The notes beneath the pieces are model-generated. The model ran no database searches. It was not told where the DNA came from and saw only the letters and a program-made list of their open reading frames with translations. From assembly GCA_900073065.1 (NCBI GenBank), contig FJOG01000026.1, positions 627,558-691,557 on the forward strand: DNA of 64,000 nucleotides. Direction: 5' to 3'. Source of the DNA: Phialocephala subalpina (taxonomy: Eukaryota; Ascomycota; Leotiomycetes; Helotiales; Mollisiaceae). Shown piece by piece: positions 54,434 to 64,000 of the stretch. The translations under genes were made by a program, and so were the position numbers. The first letter of the stretch is position 1. Each line of letters starts with the position of its first letter.

Positions 54434-57319
54434 TTACCTTGAAATATATAGATTTTGATACATGTCAATAAAGGTCGCTAGGTCGAGGTGGCCAGCACGC
54501 CGTGCAATATCTGCTGCCGTCTTGTCGCCTTCTCCCCATAGTCCACCGGCAAGAGCAGTCCTATCGGCACCTCTGTTAAGCAAAACCTTGGCTGTCTTCC
54601 TATCACCCTTCAGCGCAGCAACGTGTAAGGGAGTAATCCCCTTTAAGCTTTTGTAGTTCACATCAGCGCCATAGCCGATGAGCCAGCTTGCAGCGTCATC
54701 TTGGTCTGCTGAAATAGCTACGTGCAAAGTGGTATATCCAAACATATCTGCATGATCGATATTCGCTTGGTGACGATGCAACAGGAAGAGAACTAGCATA
54801 TGCCCCCCTAAAGCCGCGTAATGAATAGGGGTGGACCTGTTATCATCTTCAATATTCGCATTGCCGCCATGAGCAAACAGAAGCTCACAGATCTCCAAGC
54901 AGTCATTCATGGCAGCTGCGTGGAGTGGAAAATGATTGGAGGGCTCTGCCTGACAAGTGATGAGCTGGGAAGCTCCATTTTTCAGGAGTAGAGCGACCAT
55001 ATCTGGATTGTCGTTGCTGATGGCGATCCAGAGCGGTGTTTCGTATTGCGGCTTGATTTGAATGTCTGCTTGAGCACCTCTTGAAAGCAAAATTTCAGCA
55101 GCTTTAAGGTGCCCATTCTTGCCGGCATAGTGAAGTGGAGTCCAGCCACTTAAAGTGGCATCATTGATGCTTGCCACAGCACCAGAATTCAGCAACGTAG
55201 AGATGATACTAGTATGACCTTTGGAGGCCGCGTGATGTAGAGGCTTGCATCCTTCCCGATTTCCTCTGTTGACATCTTCTCCGTATTTGAGAAAAAGAGC
55301 TACGCACTAGACATGACCCTCACGGCAGGCAGTGTTCAACAGTGTATTATCTTCGGAGTCGGATATTGAGACATCCGCTCCTTCTTCAAGAAGAGACTCC
55401 AAGGCAGTTAGATTCTCCTGTTCACAAGCAACTCCTAATGGTGTGATTTTGTGTTCTTTGCGCGCGCATCAAGGCAAGCGCCGAGTATGACAAGAGTCTC
55501 AACTGCTATGCTCCCATTATAGGCTGCTGCGACGTGTAATGGTGTCCAACCATCCTCATTCTCAGTCAGGCTGTCGACGCCAGCTCCGCTACGGACGAGG
55601 AGATTGATGATGGTGTCTTGTTGAACATTTGCGGCTGCATGAAGGGCCTTGAACCCATTGGCTGCAGCTATGTTAATGTCCGCTTGGTGCTCAAGAAGAC
55701 TTTCGACAATAGAAACATAGCCTATAGAGGCTGCGGTGTACAGAGCAGTCCTTTTATCGTGCAGGGCCTGCACATTGATATCCGCGCCATGTTGAATCAG
55801 AAGATCTGTTACAACTTTGTGGCCTCTCCTTGATGCATGGAGGAGCGGTGTCAGACCAAACTCATCGCCGCGATTAATCGACGCGCCACGGGCCAGCAAG
55901 AACTTGACAGTATCTGCATGACCTTCGATCGACGCGCATATCAAGGCTGTTTTCCTATCACCAATAGAAGTCTCTATCATGGCGCCATGCTCGATTAAGA
56001 GCTCGATGATATTGGTGTTTCCAAGGACTGCTGCATGAATAAGAGGTGGTATTGGTGGCGGGTACGACCATAGCTTCGTCGCTAATCCAGTGGTCCGCGC
56101 AACGTGAGGATCGGTTCCCCTCTCGAGAAGATCTGAGACAGCACGAATATCCTGCCTGGCTATGAATAGGTGTAATTGAACTTCCCTAGGCTCCGATATA
56201 ACTGAAATTCTCTCTAAGACCGAATAGGATTGGTAACGGCCATATCCTTGATTATAGCGGAAATCAGATCCCATATACAATGACCTTGGTACCCTCTCAG
56301 CTTCGGTAGTAATAGTCAGGTTGGAGGGAGATGGAACAACTAATTCTCGTCTAAATTCTTCAGTCTCCCGATTGAAGGCAAACCCAGCTCTTCGATATGG
56401 CCTGGAATCTCGTAGCTCGAGCTGAAACTGTCTCCCCACTGACTCGGGCTCAAACCCGCCATTGAGTTCTTGACTCTGCCTGTCCACGGTTTCTACGTGC
56501 TCTCTCGTAACTTGAAACATTTTCTCGATGACTTCGAGACTGAATTGAGGCTCGGCGCTCTCATCGAGTAAAATTTCGTTCCTGATCTTGAATCTTTCCG
56601 TTGATTCGAAAGTGACCATCGAATCGCCGTCGAAATCTAGGCGTTTCTCGGGAAGCTTGCCCTTTAGTTTTGAGTTACGAAAAACTTTGGCTTCTGACGC
56701 TCTTCGTTCCAGGACTTTCAGCCTGCCGGGGTAAACCTTATCCTTGGTTTCTGGATGTGAACCGGGTATGAATCTCCTCGCTACTGTCAGCGCATGAATT
56801 AAATCGTGTGGTAAACCTCTTGCAAGGGGTATGGGTGCTACATGTGGCAAGGTTAAATGGAAAAGAAGCTCACGTTTTCAGACATTCAGTCTTCAGCAAT
56901 TTAATTAGAAATTCAATGGAAATATTGTGACCAAGGGTTTGTTGATCGATTTCCTGCATCAAACTTTCATCCAGCAAGTCATCCTGACTCAGCCCAGCTG
57001 AATAGCCGACGGTACTCAACCTGTACAATTCCGCGTCGAGAACAGACATTGTTGAGGCGATGCCTATGATTGCTGTCTCGATGCTAGCCATCCAATTGTA
57101 CTTTGCGCTAGTTGCTGTGCAGAGGCTGTCAAACCCTTCCAACATCAACGACTGCAATTGAGACAGTAATGTTGCTGTCTTGAAGCAACTGGTGGATAAG
57201 GCTGTGATAGTGAGGCTCGCAGTCTTCTTTCCTTGTACTTCATGCAGGCCACGTGATAGGTGTAAACAGATAGAGAGTAATGAGCCTACGCTCATTACAG
57301 TGGTGATTTCTTGAACCAT
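54434..57319 (-). pseudogene. Ankyrin-repeat STAND-like protein A, broken
   Basis: From an ATG at 57319 (MVQEITTVMSVGSLLS) the N-terminal ~150 residues form a helical domain found at the front of many fungal STAND and ankyrin proteins (HLSRGLHEVQGKKTASLTIT; ETAIIGIASTMSVLDAELY). After a poorly defined junction near 56870-56850, a linker leads into at least ten ankyrin repeats (for example GDRKTALICASIEGHADTVK, GWTPLHVAAAYNGSIAVETL, TPLHYAGKNGHLKAAEILL). The array ends with DKTAADIARRAGHLDLATFI and a stop at 54434. Breaks: a single-base frameshift at about 55455 and an in-frame TAG at 55307-55309 within REGHV-CVALFLKYGEDV, where Gln would fit (CAG to TAG). Both lie inside the repeats, whose frame resumes directly. 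Ankyrin arrays bind proteins or ligands, here probably as a sensor. Confidence 0.8.
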
Positions 57320-57675
57320 TGCGAGGTTCCAGCAGGATGCATCAGAATTTTGACTCCATGGCTTGAGATGTATTGAGATTTTAACTCGATTTTGGAGACA
57401 GGGCGATGCGCGCTGAGACAAGGGGCAGTTCTGAGCGGTAAGCGTACCCATACAATTGTTCCCTTTCAGCCACTCAACGCCACTCAAAAGCCAAGACGTG
57501 ATTCCGCTTGTGTTCACCGAGAACTTCTTTTTATTGGTTGATGCATGTGGATCCGGAAACCTTCCCCTTATGGTGCCTCGTTAAAAGCGAAAACAAAACT
57601 TGGAGTCTTCTAAAAATGACTCGAAGGTAAAACACACTTGGTGATCGATGCACTAATGGGGTAATTGAAGAATTG

Positions 57676-59924
57676 CTAGTGAGTCGCGAGCTCCCCATCA
57701 AACTTCTCGATGTAATCAGCCACGACGTTGTGGTTAGAAGCTCGCGCCATTTCAGCTGCAGTCCCTCTAACAATGCCTAAAGTCGGCTCCTTTCGAGAAC
57801 AATTCCTCGACAAGTTCTAAGCTGCCTTGCCCAGCAGCAATGTGTAACGGCGTAACACCAGAAACGCCTCTACAGTTGACGTTTGCGCCATTACTAATCA
57901 GGAGGGTAGCCACCTTGAAGCGATCCTCCAGTAAGGCTTGATGTAGAGCCGTGCAACCTTGATCATCCTTCTTGTTGATAGAAGCATTGTGTTTCAACAG
58001 CAAGCGAACGGTTTCGGCACAGCCTAGAGCGGCGGCGTAATGTAGAGGTGTCATTTTCTCGTTGTCTTCAACATCGACATCGCCGCCGCACTTCAGTAGA
58101 AGCTCACAGAGATTCATTCTTCCTTTCAGGGCGGCGTGGTGTAGCGGTGAGGGGTGTTGGACCCAGGTCTTAAATCTGATGGCCTGAGATGCACCCTTTT
58201 CCAGTAGAACTGAGGCGGCATGGTATTTGTTTTCCAAAATTGCACACCAGAGTGGTGTATGATTGTGATCCTTTCTGCTCCCTAAGATGTCGATCTTTGC
58301 ACCATTTTCTAGCAACACCTCCACGACCGTCTCATGTCCCCCCGACGCTGCGTAGTGCAAAGGTGTCCAGCCCTCGGTATTGTCATATTCGTCAATTGTA
58401 TGTCTTGCCCCTGATTTCAGTAATTGGACGACGACCTCCGAGCCGTTGTTTCTCATTGCTGCTTTGTGTAATGGTGTACTGCCATAGTTATCTCTTGTAA
58501 CGACCGCTGCTCCATGATCGATCAATGTCGGGATGCAGGGCATGCGACTTCTAGAACAGGCTTTGGAGAGAGGTGTATCGCCATGCTTATTTCTAGGATC
58601 TACGCTCGCTCCTCTGGTAAGCAAAGCTCGAAGGACATCCAACTTCCCATAGAGACTTGCTTTGTGCAAGGCAGTCTCACCCAAAGGATCGACCTGATAG
58701 GGTGAAGCCCCATGATCCAGCAGCAGTTCCACAATCTCAACGTGTCCTTCTGCTGACGCCCAGATCAGAGCAGTCGCTGACGTGTCTGTGGTAGCTCCAA
58801 CCTCGGCATCGTGCTGAATCAGCATTCGGACGATTTCTAGTCTTCCTAAGATTGCTGCCTGCGCAAGAACAGGCACTCGGTGATATAATGCAGAACCTGT
58901 CATGACCTTTCCCAACTTCTCTGTTGGCACGGGCTCACCGTTGAGGGCATCCTTAACAGCCATCAAGTCATTCCTAGTGATGGCATTGTGCAGCCTGATC
59001 CATCTTGGTTTGACTTCCAGCACCTTCATTGTCTCCGCAGACACAACCCTTTACAATGGCAATTCTGGACCTGCAATATCCGAGGTTTCCATCACGGGAT
59101 TCTCAGGTGCTGTGATAAAGCTCATTGTCGTTGTAAGAGTCATCGGCCGACGCAAAAGTTCTTGAAGTTCAACATCTGGTTGTACATTTGGTTGGAGGTT
59201 TTTGACCTTCTGATAAGGTCCCGAATTGAGCAATTCAATGTGAAAGTGTGCTTCTTCAGACTCGCGACTCAGAATGGATTCAAGATCGACGTCTCGGCTC
59301 TTGGCTTGCACCTTATCTCTGATCCTGGAATGTCGCAACGATCTAGCATTAGAAGCCAGCTGTTGCAGCTTCAACAAGTCCAATGAATGCTGTTGCATCT
59401 GCAATTGGAAATCTGCAAACTTCTCCCTATCAAAATCAGCTGCCGCATATGGATCAGCTTAAGGCTGAGGAGACTTACATTTGCATACAAGAAGCGAGAA
59501 AGCCAATGGACGATCTCTGGTCACGAATCTGCTGTGAAAGCTGTCTTAACAAGGGCTCATCCCACAAATACTTCGCCTTATTGCGGAACGTAAATCTAGG
59601 AGCCACTGTTCCAGTACCACATTTCTCTAGCTCTCCGTCAAGGATAGAAAGCGCCGAAGCAATTCCCAAAATAGTAGTCTCGAAAGAAGACATGAGCTGG
59701 TGAGTTGTGTTCGCAGCGGAAAAGAACGCATCTCTCCTCTCGTGCAACAGTGTTTGCAGATGAGAGAGTGACATAGACGTTGTGATACATTCTGTAGACA
59801 AGGCTCTGATGGCGAGGCTGGCGGTTTTGTACCGTCCGTGGAGGTTATTGAGGTCTTAGGACAGTCGCAAGCAGACCGAGAGTAGCGAGCCAACGCTTGT
59901 TATGATGGTCACTGGCTCGCACAT
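57676..59924 (-). pseudogene. Ankyrin-repeat STAND-like protein B, broken paralogue
   Basis: The frame starts at an ATG at 59924 (MCEPVTIITSVGSLLSVCLR) and has the same N-terminal helical domain as gene A (KTASLAIRALSTECITTSMS; ETTILGIASALSILDGELE). A normal intron (about 59482-59431, GTAAGT..GATAG) precedes a linker, then about eleven ankyrin repeats (ATALIWASAEGHVEIVELLL, GSTPLHKAAMRNNGSEVVVQ, VTPLHIAAGQGSLELVEEL). Breaks: TAA at 59856-59858 in CLRLS-DLNNL, TAA at 59051-59053 in PELPL-RVVSAETMK, and a 1-bp frameshift at about 57785 just before the last block (GTAAEMARASNHNVVADYIE). Both stops fit CAA to TAA. Repeats and splice sites are otherwise intact, so decay is recent. It lies head-to-tail with gene A. 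Confidence 0.8.
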
Positions 59925-60320
59925 TTTGTTTATTCTCAATTGCGATGTAAGAAGGAAGTATAAATGCTCGATGAGTCGCGATGAAGGTGTTGGGAATCCT
60001 TGTAGTGCTGCGCCTCAATACGGTTAACCCTATCGACATCTAGGCAATTGTCAGGAACTAAGCCCAAACTACCCAACGCCCAAATCTGTCAGTTCTACAA
60101 GACACTGATCTGAGAGTAAACAGTCTACCCTTTAGCCTCACGTGACAGCCCCTGGTAAAGCTCTAGAACGAAGAACATAGCTATTACAGCAATTATCCCA
60201 TGATTGTTGCTGATGAATACATAATCTCATTTCCAATCTGGATCTTGAAACCCATTTTGCTTGCCCTTTCCCTCTTTTCACTAGAATCACAATATAGTGT
60301 ATACCAAGCCTCCTCACTCG
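59925..60320. other. Intergenic
   Basis: Region upstream of ankyrin gene B; CACGTGAC at 60139. No gene. Confidence 0.4.
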
Positions 60321-60960
60321 CTACTTGCTGACTGGTACGCAAATCTCGCTTCCAGCCTTCAGCAAGTTACAGTCCAGACCTTGGTTAAGGCTCATCAGAT
60401 CTGCTACCGTCGTACCGCGGTCATTTGCAATGTCCCAGCACGAGTCACCAGATTTAACCAGGTATCGAACCAAATGCTCTGCACAAATAAGTGGCGTTGG
60501 CGCGGTTGCAGATCCAAAGAAGCGGGACAGAGCGAAGAGGACCACAGAAACTAGCAAGAAGAACGGTAGCATGTATCGCCAGGCCGCCCTATCACCTTCG
60601 CGTATGGTTCGCTCCTCAATTGCTGTTAGTGCTAATTTCATGAAGATAGAGCGAGACCTACGCTGGCTATTGTCATGGGCTGATAGCCGCTGCCGCCTAG
60701 ACAATGGTGTTAATTTTGATTGCGTCTGCTCGAATTGGAGCTGCTTACTTCGGTGAAGTACTCCGTGTCTCGCACCCGGATCTCCTTCCCAGAAGCTACC
60801 GTCCTGATCTCGGTAGCTGTATGTTTGTGTATCGGCATCATAGCCAACACGTTCCATGCCTTCTGTCAAGCGACTCTCGTCCTACTTGGGTTACTATAAT
60901 TCGGAGATGTACGAAGGTCGCGGGCTCTCATACCGAATCCTCCTGGGACCAGCGGCTCAT
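60321..60960 (-). CDS. Membrane-anchored LysM-domain protein
   Basis: Best model: exons 60960-60934, 60881-60749, 60696-60662 and 60614-60321, 162 residues. The first intron (52 bp) is well supported and gives MSRWSQEDS joined to DESRLTEGMERVGYDADTQ. The two inner introns (52 and 47 bp) are suggested by good donors and acceptors; without them the frame also stays open (182 codons from 60869). The N-terminal block GYDADTQTYSYRDQDGSFWE and PGARHGVLHR is typical of a family of fungal LysM membrane proteins. One transmembrane helix follows (YMLPFFLLVSVVLFALSRFF), then a LysM fold: VKSGDSCWDIANDRGTTVAD and LMSLNQGLDCNLLKAGSEIC. LysM modules bind N-acetylglucosamine polymers such as chitin. With an internal hydrophilic N-terminus and LysM beyond the helix, it probably faces the wall or an organelle lumen. 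Confidence 0.82.
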
Positions 60961-61069
60961 CTTCAAAGCTGAATAGCTGTAGCTTCTGAGTTATGCGATG
61001 CTATGTGAGTCGATAATAACGAAATTACTGTTGCTGGCGATATCGAAAGAGGTCTTGTTGTTTGCTGTC

Positions 61070-61255
61070 AATCCTCACCTCCTTCGCGCGCCGCAGCGCA
61101 CGTGACCCATCGCCGCTTTGCTCACCTTCGCTTCACCTCATCCTCACCTGCCTTTACTTACTCTCACCCATCCTTACTTATACTCACTTACCTCTCACTT
61201 GCACTTTACTACTTTTTCGCCTCTATTTACTTTTGCTTACTTTACTCTCGGTAAT
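61070..61255. repeat. Degenerate pyrimidine-rich simple sequence
   Basis: About 190 bp of C/T-rich DNA with a loosely repeated TTACTYAC / CTCACC word. It forms the border between the gene-bearing part and the AT-rich block. Confidence 0.5.
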
Positions 61256-64000
61256 TTGATTGTTATTATTTTTAATATAATATTAAAATTATATAATTTT
61301 TAATAAAATTAATATTATAGGTATAATAAAGTAGTCACGTGTAGTACTAGGCTGCACTAGCACTAGCGCGGGACGAGCTAGAGTTGGAGGATATAACTCT
61401 CTAACTCTACGCTTTACTTTTCCTAGAAAATAACTAATTTACAAGTATATTAAAATTGAAACTCTTACGTATTTCTAATTTATTATATATAATAAGTATC
61501 CTTAGTAATACTAACACTAATCAGTGGTTATTCACTCAATTACGGAGTAACTAAAATTATTTAGAAGAGGCTACTATAAAAGATCGCTATCCTTTGTAAA
61601 ACGCGTTAAAGAAAGTTTACGTTGCGCCTTTAAATACTATCGGATTATAAGAAGTTTTACTTCTTGCGGAAACGAGACTTTAGCGTTGCGCAAACTTCAA
61701 GGACTCGAATAAGCAATTAGCTAAATTACTATACTTATTACTTGATTTAAATCTGCGTTTATCACGCAAAACAATTACGTTTACGAAAGATTCAATCAAT
61801 TAATTAATTGGATTACTATATTTATTGTTTAATTAAAGTACCGTTAAAGACTTTGCGCTTTTTATTATTTAATTCGACTCGAATCGCAATCGCAATAATA
61901 ATAATACTTTAATATATTAACTTTTTAACGAACTTTATTTTTTTTTTTTAATTAAATTTAAAACGAATTTATTTATACGTTAAAATAATATTAGAATTAG
62001 ACTTAGAATTAAAATATAATTATAATAAAGTAAAATAAAGAAAGTATTTCGATTTTATAAAAGGGATTATCGATAAAAAATAAATTAATAAATTTATTTT
62101 ATTTATAATAGAGATTTATCGAAAAAAAATTATATAAATAATATACTTTGAGAATATTTTTAAGAGGATTTTAAAGTATAAACGCTAAATACGTTTTTAT
62201 CGGTAGAAATTAAGTTTATTAGAGACTTACGAGATTTCCTATATTATAACGAAGTATTTATTCCTACGGACGAATTATTAATTTTTAAAGAACTAAAAAA
62301 GTTTATTTATAATAACGAATATTATAAGTAAATAAAAGAAGAAATCGAAGTCTAATTAAAAAGAGGAAAAAATAAATTCAATTTACGATATTATTTAAAA
62401 TACGCTTTAAAATACGTTTAAATTACGCTAATTTAAACTATTTAAATTATATTATTTCCACAAATTACACTATTACTTTAAAGTAGATTATTACTTTAAA
62501 ATACGTCGTTTCTTTAAAACGTATTATTACAATAAAACACGCTATTACTTTCTTACGTATTTCTTTAAAATAATTAGAGATTTTTTTGATTTTTAATATA
62601 TCTCTTTACTTTATATACTCCCAATTTACGAATTAGTACTTTATTTACTTTTAATTTACGAATTAATATTTTGAGAATTAGTACTTTATTAATTAATATT
62701 ATACGAACTCTTAATTTTCGAACTAATAATATTCTTATTAATTATATACGAATAATAATTTTAATAATAGTTTTTATTTTCGATTATTCGATAATTATTA
62801 ATAATTAAATCAATAATTAAATTAATAATAAAATTAATTAAATATATTTATTAAAGTAATCACGGATTTAATGAAAATTTATATCGATAATAATAAGAAA
62901 TATAATAGTGAATTATATAATATTATTAACGTCAAATTACAAGTTTTTCGCGATTATTATTTTAAAATCGGATTTCTCGAAGAATAATATAGTAACGCGT
63001 TTTCGATTATATTTATCGATCGCGTAAATTCGTTTTATTACGATAAAATTACGAGATATAATTATAATTTTAAAACGATAATAAAAATAATAAAAACACA
63101 CTTTAAAACCGAGGAAAACCGATAATTATATATATTTTTATAGAGAGAAATTACGCTTTTACGAATTATTGTAATATATTTATTGAAGATTAAATTAAAA
63201 TATTTGTAATTATTTTTCGATTAATTCTAAAAGATTTAATACGACTTATTAAAAGAATATTAAATAAAATACAATTTACGAGATTAAATTATTAATATTT
63301 ATAAAAAGGTTAAAAAATGTAATCTCGTATTATATAAGCCCGTTAATACGTTCGAAAGTATATATATTGAATTACGATTAATAATCGATATAGTAATATA
63401 TTTACGTGAAATACTATAATATACTATAAATTCGACGCGTTAATAAAAAGATAAAAACAAATACGATAAATACGATTAAAATTAGATTAATTATATATAT
63501 AGAAAACGTAAATAAAAATAAAGTAAAAAAAGATATCGAAATAAAAGAAGCTCGCGAAATAAATATCGCGGAAACTATAAATATTAAAAAAAGTCACGAT
63601 AAAAGAAATATTATATTTATAGTAAAATAAATTATTAATCGATTAAATATACGATAAAAGAGCGATAATAAACTTATACGAAGTTCCGATAATACGCTTA
63701 ATATACAATAAACTGTGAAATTATAATAGTATTTTATTAGAGTTTCTTCGTTTAATACGAAAGTATAAAAAAGTCTCTCGGAAAATAATAAATTATTAAA
63801 GATAAATTAATTACTATTAAATATAGAAATCGAAAAAAAAAACAAAAACTTCTTTATAGAATTTAAAGAAATTAATAATATAAATACAATAATTATTTTA
63901 AACGACTAATTAACGCGTTATATTATTACGAGAAAAAATATATTTAATAGTTTATTACTATAATAAATTAAAGAGTATTTAGTATTTATTTTCGAAGATT
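61256..64000. repeat. AT-rich block, RIP-type degraded repeat DNA
   Basis: About 2.7 kb, to the window edge, is strongly AT-rich with frequent TA dinucleotides and no ORF of 60 codons. C and G survive mainly in CG dinucleotides (TACG, ACGA words), while CA and TG are scarce. That is the pattern left when RIP has converted CpA to TpA on both strands. Part of it retains Gag-like protein similarity and is listed separately. Confidence 0.8.
62840..63700 (+). mobile_element. Gag-like ORF remnant of a retroelement
   Basis: Translating the plus strand through stops, the frame around 63005-63160 reads FYYDKITRYNYNFKTIIKII, then KTHFKTEENR, stop, LYIFL, stop, REITLLRI. This follows the Gag-like segment of retroelement polyproteins common in fungal genomes (FYYDK..., HF.TEENR.LYL..WR..TL). 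The stops at 63123-63125 and shortly after replace Gln and Trp codons, consistent with CpA-to-TpA changes. Upstream, NIINVKLQVFRDYYFKIGFL also fits the same protein. Downstream similarity fades among many stops. The element cannot be active; its termini and any LTRs are not visible, and the right part lies outside the window. Confidence 0.65.

Noticed and set aside
1..64000. CRISPR arrays, prokaryotic operons or phage elements
   Set aside because: No regularly spaced repeats and no bacterial gene organisation; introns and gene families are fungal.

Overview
The window looks like nuclear DNA of a filamentous ascomycete (Pezizomycotina). Genes carry several short introns of about 46-150 bp with GT..AG ends and CTAAC-type branch sites. 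The gene families are typical of that group: HET, Zn2Cys6 regulators, MFS carriers, P450s, a LipA/NB-ARC STAND protein and ankyrin arrays. There are also AT-rich tracts and a retroelement degraded by C-to-T changes. A Leotiomycete is possible, but the species cannot be read from the sequence.

Layout. 1-6.2 kb: a partial HET-domain gene, a short AT-rich tract with hairpins, a broken DUF1254 gene and a broken P450. 6.7-11.4 kb: one gene with a weak ubiquitin-like segment, a long inverted repeat at 9.25-9.44 kb, and otherwise little. 11.5-16.4 kb: a Zn2Cys6 regulator divergent from a monocarboxylate-type MFS carrier. 17.3-19.7 kb: the N-terminal stub of a sugar carrier, then an intact four-exon P450. 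21.4 kb: a 75-residue cysteine-rich secreted protein rebuilt from three small exons. 23.7-25.5 kb: a nitrate transporter of the NrtA/CrnA type with NirA-like and GATA-factor-like sites upstream. 26.2-27.2 kb: two related small CxxC ORFs. 30.0-32.5 kb: a second Zn2Cys6 regulator with a GC-AG intron, followed by the remains of an amidase gene.

34.3-40.7 kb holds a quinate-permease-like carrier, a short-chain dehydrogenase, a 3-dehydroshikimate dehydratase and a secreted alpha/beta hydrolase. The carrier and dehydrogenase diverge from an intergenic segment with a 14/16 match to the Neurospora QA-1F / Aspergillus QutA site. This suggests a small quinate/shikimate catabolic cluster. 41.3-47 kb: a RING-finger gene with in-frame stops, an uncharacterised proline-rich protein and an FHA protein of the SNIP1/Pml1 splicing-factor type.

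48.2-59.9 kb is a nonself-recognition or STAND-type block: an intact, about 1,680-residue LipA-like hydrolase + NB-ARC protein, then two paralogous ankyrin genes with the same N-terminal helical domain. Both ankyrin genes are broken by nonsense codons and frameshifts. A membrane LysM gene follows. From about 61.25 kb to the end the DNA is strongly AT-rich and keeps the recognisable wreck of a Gag-like retroelement ORF.

A recurring theme is gene decay through nonsense or missense changes that mostly fit CpA-to-TpA transitions, as expected from repeat-induced point mutation (RIP). They lie in genes near AT-rich islands.
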